Source: Promethearchaeota archaeon (lineage in GTDB: Archaea; Asgardarchaeota; Lokiarchaeia; Sigyniarchaeales; SOKP01). Taken from it: DNA of 64,000 nucleotides. Position numbers and translations under genes: made by a program. The first letter of the stretch is position 1, and each line of letters starts with the position of its first letter. This document shows positions 27,901 to 36,799 of this stretch, one piece after another. The notes beneath the pieces are model-generated. The model was not told the origin of the DNA and did not search any database. It saw nothing but the letters and a program-made list of their open reading frames with translations. The stretch covers positions 1 through 64,000 of the forward strand of contig JAFGOA010000011.1 of the NCBI GenBank assembly GCA_016926735.1, in the 5' to 3' direction.

Positions 27901-29396
27901 TTGAAGATAATATAAAAAATAAAAATGAAGAATTAAATGCAGTACAAAAAGAAATTGAGCAATTAAATAATAAAAAAGAAACTTTCTGGGAAATTAATAA
28001 ATCACTTCAAGAGAAGATAGAAGATAAAAACAAAGACCTTGAAAAAGTCTTGGATAGATTAAGATCATTAGAAAATATAGTAAGATTGATACATTCCATT
28101 GAAGAATTAAAAAATGAAAATATTGAAGCAGATAAAAAAATAAAAGATAATACTAAATTAATTGAAGAAGCTAAAACAAATATAGAAACCATTCAAAAAG
28201 ATGTAGATAAAAAACAAAAAATAACTGAGAATTTGAGAACTGAAAAATCTAAAATGATTAAAGAACAAAAAATTGCTCAAGAAAACCTTAATAATCTCAA
28301 TAAAGAATTTCAAGACGCACAATCAAAATTGAATGAACTCAATAAAAACAAGGATAGAGAAGAAAAGATTAATTCAATTTACTCTGAAATAGAACAAACT
28401 AAAAAACAAATAGAAGAGGTTCAAATTAAAATCAAAGACATTGAAACAAACCTTGAAGAAGTTAATGCCAAAAAGATTGAAAAACAAAATGAAATTGATA
28501 GAAATATTACTGAAAAAGATGAATCATGGAAAAAACAAAAACAATTTCAAAAAATTTATACAGATTTAAAATCTGACTTCTCGATGGAAAAATCAAAATT
28601 AAATAATTTAGAGTCAAAAAAGGTAATAAATAATGACCAAATTGAAGCATTATTTCATAGATCTAAAGATTTTGGAATCCTCCCTCAAGTTACGGAAGAT
28701 CTATCTGAAATGGATTTAGAAAATGATATAACCGCCTCAATTAAACAAAGAGAAGCTCTTGAACCTGTAAATCTAAGAGCAATCAAACAATATGATGCGG
28801 TAAAGGAACGATTTGATGAAATTGATATGAGAAGACAAACAATACAAAGAGAAAGAAAATCAATTCTAGATGCAATTGAAAAAATAGAATTAGAGAAATT
28901 TCAATCATTTACGAAAGCTTATCATGAAATAAACAGAGAATTCTCCAGAATATTTCAAAAATTATCTCCAGGAGGATCTGCTAAAATGATACTAGACAGA
29001 CCAGATAAACCTTTTGAAGGAGGAATTAGTATTGAGGCAAGACCTCGTGGAAAAAAAATATCCTCTCTTGAAATTTTAAGTGGAGGTGAGAAAACTCTTG
29101 TAGCACTCTCATTTATCTTTTCTGTTCAAGAATTCTATCCCGCACCTTTTTATATAATGGATGAGATTGATGCTGCGTTGGACGGTCCGAACGTACATCG
29201 TGTTTCCACGGTTATCCAAGAATTTTCTCATCAAGCACAGTTTATTGTTATAAGTCACCGAGAAGAAAATATTGTTAATGCTGAAAGGATATATGGTGTA
29301 TCAATGCAACAAAGTGGAATAACAGACGTATTCAGCGTTGATTTAGAAGAAGAAGCAAAACGTCTTTTGGATATTGAGAATGTAGAAGCAAATTAG
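24957..29396 (+). CDS. smc: SMC chromosome-partition ATPase, enlarged, no recognisable hinge
   Basis: Chromosome-organising ATPase. The N-head is canonical (GFKSFGDRTV, Walker A GPNGAGKSN at 33-41, NQFVLQGKI). So is the C-head (EPVNLRAI, signature LSGGEKTL at about 1374, Walker B FYIMDEIDAALD). The two coiled-coil arms run about 170-680 and 820-1270, longer than usual; total length 1479 against about 1150-1200. Between the arms (about 683-820) I find no SMC hinge: no Gly-rich GVxG strand, and no cysteine hook, only four or so acidic amphipathic helices. Start TTG with no better ATG. scpA and scpB follow at 31.4-33.3 kb. Confidence 0.95.
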   Translation: MTYIKKISMTGFKSFGDRTVTIKLSPGFTCVVGPNGAGKSNIIDALCFALGRLSKKTMRAEKLEDLIFAGSRAHNPSNRASVTLYFDNSDGTFPGGTNDFEITRVVIKGKGNKYKMNGQRATRQQILNVLAAANIDPDGSNQFVLQGKIVELTHMNTEERRKFIEELIGLQKYDDMKDDTLKELEKAERDLGQFEAIFKEVSSQLKKVEKEKNDALAWKELDQKVKELNVKLIALKISKLKEEEEAIEKKIEQSQKYIEEIQEKISRQEETLKQESLVMENIQKVINEREKERDNINEQITQLKTELSSHLTTSDLAKKSIEKLKKERSKLENLQMQLEEGQNYDSLINNINTEIDSIKIKIENSKKEIEEKQQNQQQLDEQINNAEKEKSKLISDISKFEQEISSKEASINGLKENIKKNIQKKEKREEELQDLKGEAESVESAMKLVKGEEENIRKEIEIVKIQISKENENRKNLENNITVKQKEKNIIISNISEIKSTLSSISTEIKMYNDNIQNLENKKLLINQKIEDISKGSEIEKALKKNLEDRKQLTQELDQIKKKIKEEDFEFRKNEKNLELIKMKQNALLTEINDNQSKISNLGTKSRIFQKEFTNLEREINTITVNLENVNKDIEENDINIENLNKRKDNIIRRLEELNAEKKRIQDRIDNAEQEYEKDKSDINGILQILNMLTQNINISVESIKSNIQQSNSEAIDYSAEDFRKFILDVIDMMKTIEDVKCETNTENIIPILESMVQTLSLFNENADQTIEQLVYRIKESVDVAVQDSTSNFDHFVQDLMEILENVHVSLRKLTVSKGQDLYKQLEEISESIQEQGDQVNEIGMNISELQIKNIHNNKEKTTNQIKFEEVQKRINELNEKNTEFNKEIDERNSIINERNKQEEEIKKQIEELKKFRDEHWDTTTKLQEELDKKQNNISNLEQKLQDLKGIETLFENLDDISQNIESIKKSIEDKKLSIIDIEDNIKNKNEELNAVQKEIEQLNNKKETFWEINKSLQEKIEDKNKDLEKVLDRLRSLENIVRLIHSIEELKNENIEADKKIKDNTKLIEEAKTNIETIQKDVDKKQKITENLRTEKSKMIKEQKIAQENLNNLNKEFQDAQSKLNELNKNKDREEKINSIYSEIEQTKKQIEEVQIKIKDIETNLEEVNAKKIEKQNEIDRNITEKDESWKKQKQFQKIYTDLKSDFSMEKSKLNNLESKKVINNDQIEALFHRSKDFGILPQVTEDLSEMDLENDITASIKQREALEPVNLRAIKQYDAVKERFDEIDMRRQTIQRERKSILDAIEKIELEKFQSFTKAYHEINREFSRIFQKLSPGGSAKMILDRPDKPFEGGISIEARPRGKKISSLEILSGGEKTLVALSFIFSVQEFYPAPFYIMDEIDAALDGPNVHRVSTVIQEFSHQAQFIVISHREENIVNAERIYGVSMQQSGITDVFSVDLEEEAKRLLDIENVEAN

Positions 29397-29414
29397 AAAA
29401 TCAAATAGGTGAAT

Positions 29415-29431
29415 CTTTTTTTTAAAAAAAC
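29415..29431 (+). terminator. T-tract terminator after smc
   Basis: Eight or nine T residues followed by seven A residues lie about 20 bp after the smc stop. A run of T on the coding strand is the usual archaeal termination signal. The next gene begins about 80 bp later. Confidence 0.4.
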
Positions 29432-29511
29432 TTAGAAAACCGCCAGACTCTCATTATTAATTGACTAAGTTTTTCTTTTTTATAGTAATAAAATTCTTGT
29501 TGAGAATTCTT

Positions 29512-30042
29512 ATGCTTATATCTCCATCTCAAGAAACAAAATTATTAAAAATAATTATTGCTGGAAATGCAAGTGTGGGTAAAACTACCTTGATCAAACG
29601 TTATATTGAAGGAATATTTTTAAAAAACTCTAAAATGACTGTTGGTGTTGAACATTATGCTAAAGAAATAGAAATATCTGATTTTGTTTGTAAGATGCAA
29701 TTATGGGATTTGGGTGGTCAAGATAGGTTTCGATATATTTTAGATTTTGCAATAAAAGGAGCTCATGGTGCGTTATTATTATTCGACATTACAAATTATA
29801 GTAGTTTTATTTCTATAGATAAATGGGTAAAATTATTAAGATCTGAGAATGATAACTTACCCATCCTCTTAGTTGGTACTAAAACAGATCTTCAAAATTG
29901 TTCAGTTGTTAAAGATGTTCTCATTCCAAAAGTGGTAAAAAGAAATAATTTCTCTAATTATTTAGAAACATCTTCAAAAACGGGTTTAAATATAGAAAAT
30001 GTTTTTCAATCCATCCTTTCAGATATTTTAATACAAAATTAA
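29512..30042 (+). CDS. Ras-like small GTPase
   Basis: About 176 residues. G1 is AGNASVGKTT, switch I has a Thr before VGVEHY, and G3 is WDLGGQD with the catalytic Gln kept. G4 is VGTKTD (Thr in place of Asn of NKxD) and G5 is ETSSKTG. This is an Asgard Ras/Rab/Arf-like GTPase. There is no C-terminal cysteine for prenylation and no N-terminal myristoylation site, so it is soluble or held by partners. The frame opens at TTG 29461, but the extra 17 residues are hydrophobic and family members start near the ATG at 29512. It lies between smc and scpA. Confidence 0.9.
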   Translation: MLISPSQETKLLKIIIAGNASVGKTTLIKRYIEGIFLKNSKMTVGVEHYAKEIEISDFVCKMQLWDLGGQDRFRYILDFAIKGAHGALLLFDITNYSSFISIDKWVKLLRSENDNLPILLVGTKTDLQNCSVVKDVLIPKVVKRNNFSNYLETSSKTGLNIENVFQSILSDILIQN

Positions 30043-30134
30043 AAATTTTTTTTTTGGATTTTTATAATTTTGCTTTTACTTTTTATATATAGTTACAAAT
30101 GACAAATTAATATAATAAGGAAGTGATTTCACCA

Positions 30135-30251
30135 TTGGAAATTAACAAAAAAATTATAGTTGGACTTACTATTTTATTAACTGTAGCTTATGGATTATCA
30201 CTTGCTACTGCTGGTGTAAGTTATCCAGGATGTGCAGAAGGACAACCATAA
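30135..30251 (+). CDS. Small single-TM peptide (about 38 residues)
   Basis: A short frame starting TTG with GGAAGTGAT 8 nt upstream. It encodes a basic start (MEINKK), one hydrophobic segment of about 20 residues rich in Leu, Thr and Ala, and a short tail ending PGCAEGQP. A GTG at 30123 is also in frame. A strong T tract follows directly. RBS, TM segment and terminator together make a real membrane microprotein plausible. I recognise no family. Confidence 0.55.
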   Translation: MEINKKIIVGLTILLTVAYGLSLATAGVSYPGCAEGQP

Positions 30252-30285
30252 ATATATATAAAAAAATAAAATTAAGGTCCCAATA

Positions 30286-30304
30286 TTTTTTCTTTTTTTT
30301 TTTT
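30286..30304 (+). terminator. T-tract terminator after the small TM gene
   Basis: Nineteen bases that are all T except one C, 35 bp after the stop of the 38-residue gene, preceded by GGTCCC. Typical of archaeal U-tract termination. Confidence 0.5.
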
Positions 30305-30460
30305 CCAAATTGTAATGATAATTTAAAACTTTATAGAATTATTAAATTAAAAAGAATTCTTTAGTCTAAAAGATTCAATTTAAAATGCAGTTTTTATAGG
30401 TTAAAAAAAAAAGAATGATATAAGATAATTTTTAAATTTAAAAATTTAAGTGGACTTATA

Positions 30461-31279
30461 ATGGAACCCAAAAAACTAAAATATAAAAATTTCTTTTTTA
30501 TTCTCGGTATTTCTTTAATATTTTTATATATATTTCTATTCCTATTCATATGGCCTCAAATTAGCAACATCTTTAATAATATAGAATCTTATTTAGCAAT
30601 TCTTATTATTATCTTTAGAATATTGATCTTTGGGTCTTTTACTGCTTTCTTATTAAAGAAATGGTTTAATCAAGAAGCTATTTATACATCTGATGCATAT
30701 TTCCTATTTTCTTTATTTTTTATAATTTTAATTATGGGAAAAGGTGTTGATCTTATAATTTCTTTAATATATTTAGATAATCTAATTAATTCAGATTATA
30801 TGTTAATTTTCTTTAAAATTAGATATATTATTATTGTGATTAATGCTATCCCTTTGCTGTTTTTAGGATTAGAAGTATTGATAAATCTGTTTGACATTTA
30901 TGTAAAAAAAATACCAAAAACTAAAATTAATTATATAAAGATATCAATTGTATCCGTTTTCTTAATAATAAATTCTATTGTTATTTTGATTTCTCCTAGT
31001 ACAGAAGTAATTCAAAATATTTTACCTATAATTACAACCTTAACAATGATTGGAATTGTTATCTTATTTGTATTAATGTATAAAATCAAACGGTTATCTC
31101 AAGCACATGGATTAATTATAGGTATAGGCTTTCTTTTTGTTATAATTTCTCATATTTTAAGACCAATTTTCACTAAAGATTTCAATGTATCCATACTAAT
31201 TATCGCCGAGATGATAGATCAACTGATTTATATAATAATTTTCATTGGTTTTATAAAAAAACCTCCCTATATATACTGA
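30461..31279 (+). CDS. Multi-pass (about 7-8 TM) membrane protein, unknown
   Basis: 272 residues, nearly all in hydrophobic helices, with an N-terminal basic stretch (MEPKKLKYKN) in the cytoplasm and a short C-terminus. Polar residues inside helices are few, and I see no transporter or enzyme signature. Seven to eight passes without soluble domains recall the integral-membrane sensor-like proteins common in Asgard genomes, but that is only a resemblance. It sits alone between the microprotein and scpA. Confidence 0.75.
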   Translation: MEPKKLKYKNFFFILGISLIFLYIFLFLFIWPQISNIFNNIESYLAILIIIFRILIFGSFTAFLLKKWFNQEAIYTSDAYFLFSLFFIILIMGKGVDLIISLIYLDNLINSDYMLIFFKIRYIIIVINAIPLLFLGLEVLINLFDIYVKKIPKTKINYIKISIVSVFLIINSIVILISPSTEVIQNILPIITTLTMIGIVILFVLMYKIKRLSQAHGLIIGIGFLFVIISHILRPIFTKDFNVSILIIAEMIDQLIYIIIFIGFIKKPPYIY

Positions 31280-31435
31280 TTTTTTAAATTTCATCTTTTT
31301 TTTTGAGAAAATTGTTATCTGTTTATCTAATTAGAATTGCTAAAAGTTATATGTTTATAATAATATATAATTGAATGAACAAGAGATTCTTTGAATTCAT
31401 TTACCTATAAAAATGATAATGGGCTTAATAGAACT

Positions 31436-32431
31436 ATGAGTGAAAAACAAAAGGAAGAAGAATATAATTTTAAAAATTTTACGATAAAACAATTAAGAGA
31501 TTTTGCCGCTGTTAATCATATTTCTATTCCTACAAAATCAAAAAAAATAGATATAATAGAATTATTAGAAAAGATCGTAAAAAGTCCTGAATTTATCGAT
31601 CGGAATAAAGAAGAATTTTTTGAAGAAGAACTAGTTGTTGATTTTAATGATGAGGACGTTGCTCCTCTCTTTAGAAAAGAAGAAAAAGAATTGAAATTTT
31701 GGCAAAAACCTCCTTTTTCTACTTTATTAAATTTGGAATTAGCTAAAGATTCTGATATTGCATTCTATGATTTATCAAATTTAGTTAATAAATTTTTTGA
31801 TAAGATGCTTCATGAAGATTTTATCAATTATAAAGTCTCTGGAATTGCTTTAAAAACTTCTGCATCTTTACATCATCATAAAATTACCAGTATTATTAAA
31901 GAAGAAGAAGATATTCAAAAAAAAGAAGAAATTGAACAATTTAGACAAAGAACGAGAAGAGGAATTCCTAAAACATTAACCCAACCAATTCAATCAAAAC
32001 TTAAGATAACAAGTAAAGATGAACTTTTTGAAGCTATGAGAGCAGCTATAATAGAAACAATGCAGAAAAAAGAAAAATTAAGACGACAAAGATTAAGAAA
32101 AGAGGAAAAATTACAACGAAAAAAAGAATTATCAGCAAAAGCTCAATTACCAAAAGAATTACTAAAACATATTAGTGGAAGAGAACAAACAATTGAAGAG
32201 TTACTTGATAATTGGTATAGCAAAATTAAAGCAATTATTAAATTTGAAGAAAAAGAAGCTGCTAATTTTTATGGTCTAATTAATCTAATTAATGAAGATC
32301 AAGAAACGGTTTTAGGTAGAAAATATGAATTTGTAAGAATGTTTTTAGCATTAATGTTTCTCAGCACAAACAATAGAATATCTCTTGAACAAAATCAAGA
32401 TTTTACTGATATAAACATTAAAATAAAATAA
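31436..32431 (+). CDS. scpA: ScpA kleisin with an N-terminal SAP-like domain
   Basis: Kleisin subunit that bridges SMC heads. The body has the ScpA pattern: DIAFYDLSNLVNKFFDKML and LKTSASLHHHKI for the N-terminal helical domain, a long charged linker rich in Lys/Arg/Glu, and a C-terminal winged helix (AANFYGLINLI..., RKYEFVRMFLALMFLS...). Before it lies FTIKQLRDFAAVNHISIPTKSKK followed by a leucine-rich helix, which fits a SAP DNA-binding motif at about residues 15-50. That is not usual in bacterial ScpA. Start ATG 31436; a TTG 45 nt earlier is in frame. scpB follows within about 30 bp. Confidence 0.85.
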   Translation: MSEKQKEEEYNFKNFTIKQLRDFAAVNHISIPTKSKKIDIIELLEKIVKSPEFIDRNKEEFFEEELVVDFNDEDVAPLFRKEEKELKFWQKPPFSTLLNLELAKDSDIAFYDLSNLVNKFFDKMLHEDFINYKVSGIALKTSASLHHHKITSIIKEEEDIQKKEEIEQFRQRTRRGIPKTLTQPIQSKLKITSKDELFEAMRAAIIETMQKKEKLRRQRLRKEEKLQRKKELSAKAQLPKELLKHISGREQTIEELLDNWYSKIKAIIKFEEKEAANFYGLINLINEDQETVLGRKYEFVRMFLALMFLSTNNRISLEQNQDFTDINIKIK

Positions 32432-32462
32432 AAACGTATTATCTGATTAAGTGACAATTATT

Positions 32463-33272
32463 ATGAATAATGATATCAATAAATCTGAAAATAATGATGA
32501 AAACGATATAGATAAAACTAAAGATGATGATCAAGATTCTTTTAATGACAATATTATTGGCAATGATGAAAAAATAATAGAGGAAAGTAATAGTGAAATA
32601 GATAATATTGATAATGATGAATTCTCAAAAAATGAAAATTTTAATGGAAAATTCTCAGAAGAAAATAACAATGAAATCGGCAATCTTGAGAAAAACAATC
32701 AAGAACAATCTCAAGAAGAAAAAAAAACCACTAAAGACCCATCTGAGGAGGAAATTCATGATATTTATAGAAATCTAGTAGAAGGGGCTCTTTATGCTGC
32801 AGGAAAATCGCTATCCATTGAAGAAATCTCTACAAAATTAAATCTTTCAAAAATTGAGATAGAAGACTTGCTTAATGAACTTCTTGAAATTTATCATAAT
32901 AGATCGAGTGCTATCACCATAATTAAATTAGGAGATAAATATCAAATGCAAATAAAGACTGAATATGCTGAAAAAATCTCTCAATTTGCTCAAGGAGGGG
33001 CTATCTCTGAAAAATATTTAAGAACTCTTACAATTATTGCATTAAAACAACCAATTTTAAAATCTCTTGTGATAAAAATAAGAGGAACTGGAGCATATGA
33101 ACACATTAAATTTCTTGAAGAAAATGGATTTATTGTTTCTGGTAAAAAAGGAAGATCTGCTGAACTAATCACAACTGATAAATATGCAGAAATGTTTGGT
33201 CTTCCGAAAGATAAACAAGAAATGAAAAAAGTTATGATTGAACAATTAGGAATTGAAAAAAAATCAAATTAA
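32463..33272 (+). CDS. scpB: ScpB segregation and condensation protein with an acidic N-terminal tail
   Basis: Dimeric winged-helix partner of ScpA. The core runs from IYRNLVEGALYAAGKSLSIEEI through AEKISQFAQGGAISEKYLRTLTIIALKQPILKS and IKIRGTGAYEHIKFLEENGFI to RSAELITTDKYAEMFGLP, a good ScpB match. The first 100 residues are an Asp/Glu/Asn-rich, low-complexity tail with no structure, not part of the usual family length of about 180-200. Start ATG 32463; GTG 32451 is possible. It overlaps the convergent valS by 4 nt. Confidence 0.92.
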   Translation: MNNDINKSENNDENDIDKTKDDDQDSFNDNIIGNDEKIIEESNSEIDNIDNDEFSKNENFNGKFSEENNNEIGNLEKNNQEQSQEEKKTTKDPSEEEIHDIYRNLVEGALYAAGKSLSIEEISTKLNLSKIEIEDLLNELLEIYHNRSSAITIIKLGDKYQMQIKTEYAEKISQFAQGGAISEKYLRTLTIIALKQPILKSLVIKIRGTGAYEHIKFLEENGFIVSGKKGRSAELITTDKYAEMFGLPKDKQEMKKVMIEQLGIEKKSN

Positions 33273-35869
33273 TTTATATTATTTAAAATTATATCAAAAT
33301 CTTCAATAATTTCTTTATTCTTTTCATCCAATTTAAGTGAAGCTTCTTCTGATTTATCTAATATCATGAGTTCTTTAATTCTAATTGTATTTACAATGCT
33401 TTCTTTAAGATCATTTAAAATAGTTATTTGATTATTACTTGTGAACAAATAAACTTTTTCAATTTCTTGATTTAAAGGTATTTGAAGTTTAGATTTATAT
33501 GTTCTAAGGGATTTAATAATTTTCATACAAAAATCTCCATTTTTAGCTGAATCCTCTGGAATATCCTTATATCGTGAAGGCCATTTCTCAAGGTGGATTG
33601 ATTTTAAGTTAATAAATTGGTTATATATAATAGAATAAATTTCTTCAGAAATAAATGGCATGAAAATAGCAAATATTTTTAATATTTTATAAAACAAATT
33701 TATAGCATTTTTTAAAGCGTTAATTTTGATCTTTTCATCTTCTAAATAGAACTTATATTTAATTGCCTCAATATAATTATCACATATATCATTCCAAAAG
33801 AATGATCTTAAAAGCATAAATGCTTCATGCCAATTATATTCTTCAAAAAAGTTTGTAACTTTTTCTAAAACTAAGTTAAATTCAGAAAAGATATAATGAT
33901 CAATTTGAGATAATGAATCTTTATCAAAATTAATATCGGTGATATTAATTTTATCTATATTAATCTTTAAAAATCTATAAGCATTCCATATTTTAGTTAA
34001 TAATCTTTGCGCTCCTATTAATTGTTCATATTTTCTACGGTATTTCTTGTTAAAATTATCTTTTGATAAGATTTTCATTTCTTTCTTAATAACTTCATCT
34101 TTTATTGGTTGCTTCGTATGAATATTCATCCATACATATTCAAATGGATAGTCATCGCCTAATGATCCCATAGCTGCCCATTGTCTTATCACATCTGCTC
34201 CAAAATCAGGAAGCACTTCATCAGGAGAAACAATATTTCCAAAACTTTTTGACATTTTTCTTCCATCAGGTCCTGCTACCATTCCATTTATCATAATTTC
34301 GTTGAAAGGAGCTTTTCCTGTCAATTTCTTACAACGAAATAATGTATAAAAGAGCCAAGTTCTTATTATTTCATATCCTTGAGGCCGATGAACATTTGCA
34401 TAAGTATATGTTTTATTGAAAAATTCCTTATCTTCTAACCATTTTCCAATAGCTAAGGGAGTTATACTTGAATCTATCCAACAATCACATACATCCCTTT
34501 CTCCTTCGATTTTTTTACTTTTACATTTTGGGCATTGGTTAATTGGTGGTTTTAGTTTTACGGGATCTAAAGGTAAATCTTTCTCATTTGGAGTAATAAT
34601 TTCACCACAATCTGAACAATACCAAAAAGGAATTGGTGTTCCAAATATTCTTTGTCTTGAGATTACCCAATTCCAATCCAGTCCGTCTGCCCAATCAATA
34701 AGTCGTTGTTTATGTTTTTCTGGATACCATTTCATTATTTCTCCAGCTTCTATAATTTCATCAGTAAACTCCTTTAATTTTATAAACCACTGATATACTG
34801 GTAGATATTCTATTGGTTTTCGACAGGATGATCGTTCTGAATGAACAATAATACTATGTTCATGCTCCTCTATTTTTTCTAATAAACCTTGTTCATCAAG
34901 ATCTTTTACTATCTGAATTCTTGCCTCATTGATTGTTAATCCTTGATATTTTGAGTTTTGATTCATATGACCATCCTTAGTAAAGATTTGGATTTCTTCT
35001 AAATCATATTCAAATTTCCATCTTATATCTGTTTCATCTCCATATGTACAACAATATACAATTCCAGTACCAAAATGCATATCCACATTTTTATCGACTC
35101 TTATTCGAACTTTCCGTTCAGTAAATGGAATCTTAACCTCTGCAGCAGATAAATGAGAATATCTCTCGTCATTTGGGTGAATAAAGACACCCACACAAGC
35201 TTCTACATATTCAGGACGAGTCGTGGCGATTGTAATATATTCATTATCACTACCTACAATAGGTAATTTAAGATACCATAAATTTCCTTTTTCTACCTCG
35301 TATCCTACTTCTGCTTTTGCAACTGATGTTTCACAATTAACACAGAAATGTGTTGGAAATTTCTCTCTGTATAACCAATCTTTTTTATAATAATTTAAAA
35401 GGGATTTTTGTACTTTATATTTATAATTTTCATCCATGGTTCTATAAGTATAATTCCAATCTGTAGAATAACCTAAAGAATCAAATTGTTTTCTCATATT
35501 TACAATATTATCCTCAACCCATTCAATACATTTGTTTAGAAATAGGTCTCGTTGATCCTTTGATATTCCATAATTCTTTTGTACCGCAAGTTCTACAGGA
35601 AGCCCATGACAATCAAATCCTTGTGGAAAATATACATTTTCACCTTTCATCTTATGATAACGTGCAACAAAATCAATCCAAGAATGATTTAATACATGTC
35701 CAAGATGCAACGTTCCACTTACAAAAGGAGGAGGTGTATCAATTGTAAATATTTTTCCTTCTTTCTTATCATCGAAAGAATATATATCATTATCTTTCCA
35801 ATATTTTATCCATTTCTTTTGAACTTCATCGAATTTAAATCGTTTTGGAAATGTTATCTCTTGAGTCAT
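33269..35869 (-). CDS. valS: Valyl-tRNA synthetase
   Basis: Class I synthetase charging tRNA-Val. HIGH-type motif in SGTLHLGHVLNHSW, PQGFDCHGLPVE, an editing domain with ATTRPEYVEACVG, KMSKS as GRKMSKSFGN, zinc-binding CVNC and CSDC/CPKC pairs, and DCWIDSS. 866 residues is normal for archaeal ValRS. ValRS, LeuRS and IleRS look alike, but the HLGHVLNHSWIDFVARY and FDCHGLPVE patterns fit archaeal ValRS best. Convergent with scpB. Confidence 0.92.
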   Translation of the reverse strand: MTQEITFPKRFKFDEVQKKWIKYWKDNDIYSFDDKKEGKIFTIDTPPPFVSGTLHLGHVLNHSWIDFVARYHKMKGENVYFPQGFDCHGLPVELAVQKNYGISKDQRDLFLNKCIEWVEDNIVNMRKQFDSLGYSTDWNYTYRTMDENYKYKVQKSLLNYYKKDWLYREKFPTHFCVNCETSVAKAEVGYEVEKGNLWYLKLPIVGSDNEYITIATTRPEYVEACVGVFIHPNDERYSHLSAAEVKIPFTERKVRIRVDKNVDMHFGTGIVYCCTYGDETDIRWKFEYDLEEIQIFTKDGHMNQNSKYQGLTINEARIQIVKDLDEQGLLEKIEEHEHSIIVHSERSSCRKPIEYLPVYQWFIKLKEFTDEIIEAGEIMKWYPEKHKQRLIDWADGLDWNWVISRQRIFGTPIPFWYCSDCGEIITPNEKDLPLDPVKLKPPINQCPKCKSKKIEGERDVCDCWIDSSITPLAIGKWLEDKEFFNKTYTYANVHRPQGYEIIRTWLFYTLFRCKKLTGKAPFNEIMINGMVAGPDGRKMSKSFGNIVSPDEVLPDFGADVIRQWAAMGSLGDDYPFEYVWMNIHTKQPIKDEVIKKEMKILSKDNFNKKYRRKYEQLIGAQRLLTKIWNAYRFLKINIDKINITDINFDKDSLSQIDHYIFSEFNLVLEKVTNFFEEYNWHEAFMLLRSFFWNDICDNYIEAIKYKFYLEDEKIKINALKNAINLFYKILKIFAIFMPFISEEIYSIIYNQFINLKSIHLEKWPSRYKDIPEDSAKNGDFCMKIIKSLRTYKSKLQIPLNQEIEKVYLFTSNNQITILNDLKESIVNTIRIKELMILDKSEEASLKLDEKNKEIIEDFDIILNNIN

Positions 35870-36044
35870 ATCGTTTCAAATTTCTAATCTATTTTTTATT
35901 TAGTTAAAAAAGAAAATCACTAAATAATTAATTAGTCTAATTAAAAATCATTTTTGAGTCTATTGATTCTAATTTTATTTAATAATTTTAAATAAGATTA
36001 ACTAAATTGTATGATTTTTAATAAAAATGAGGATGATATGTATT

Positions 36045-36725
36045 TTAGTAATTAGATCTCATATTTTTATTTTTTTGTAAGATATAAAAAGCACAATCAA
36101 ATTCTTTTAAATCAATATTTTTTACCATTTTTATTTCTTTTTTTAGATGTTTAACTTTTTTTAGTTCTTCTTTACTTAAATTTTTCTCATTTATATTTTT
36201 CATTACCTCTTCAAGTGGTTTGTAATAATCTGTCCACCAAAATCCTTCTGGTAATGCAAAATAATCATATAATTTAAAACCATTTTTCTCTATACATTCT
36301 TTATTTTTCTCTAATTTTTTAATTGATTCATGTAATACAAAAAAACCATTATTTTTAAGAAGTTCATAACAGACTTTAAATGATTTCTCAAATCCTATAA
36401 TATGAATAACTCCTTCTGCCCAAATTATATCGAAGCTCTCTTTCATAAATTTAATATTTAAAAGATTATAATTCATTACTTTTACTTTTTTCAGAAGATT
36501 TTGTTCTTTTATTTTTTTATTAAAATTATCTAATGCTTTTTTATCAATATCAATTCCTATGATAGAACCATTACTTAATTTTAATAATTCAATAGTACTC
36601 TGTCCAGTACCACAACCTATATCTAAAATCTTAGGATTAGTCATTGATGGTAATAATGAGAAGGCTTTTCGTGTGAATTTAAGAAAATTTCTTTTGTATT
36701 TTGAATCAAGTTCATTTATTTTCAT
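36045..36725 (-). CDS. Class I SAM-dependent methyltransferase
   Basis: 226 residues with the Rossmann SAM-binding motif ILDIGCGTGQSTIELLKL, an acidic end of strand 2 in IIGIDIDKKAL, motif III around DIIWAEGVIHIIGF, and FFVLHES. It belongs to the UbiE/Methyltransf_11-type small-molecule group. Substrate cannot be predicted. It stands alone between valS and a tRNA gene. Confidence 0.85.
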   Translation of the reverse strand: MKINELDSKYKRNFLKFTRKAFSLLPSMTNPKILDIGCGTGQSTIELLKLSNGSIIGIDIDKKALDNFNKKIKEQNLLKKVKVMNYNLLNIKFMKESFDIIWAEGVIHIIGFEKSFKVCYELLKNNGFFVLHESIKKLEKNKECIEKNGFKLYDYFALPEGFWWTDYYKPLEEVMKNINEKNLSKEELKKVKHLKKEIKMVKNIDLKEFDCAFYILQKNKNMRSNY

Positions 36726-36799
36726 AATATTCTAATTTTTATTATATATTGTTTCTTATAAAAAGAATTATAATATCTTTTTATTAATTAAAAAAATAA

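Noticed and set aside
26081-28192. Several minus-strand open frames inside smc
   Set aside because: They mirror the Lys/Glu-rich coiled coil and give artificial Ser/Phe-rich peptides without start signals. The plus-strand SMC is certain.
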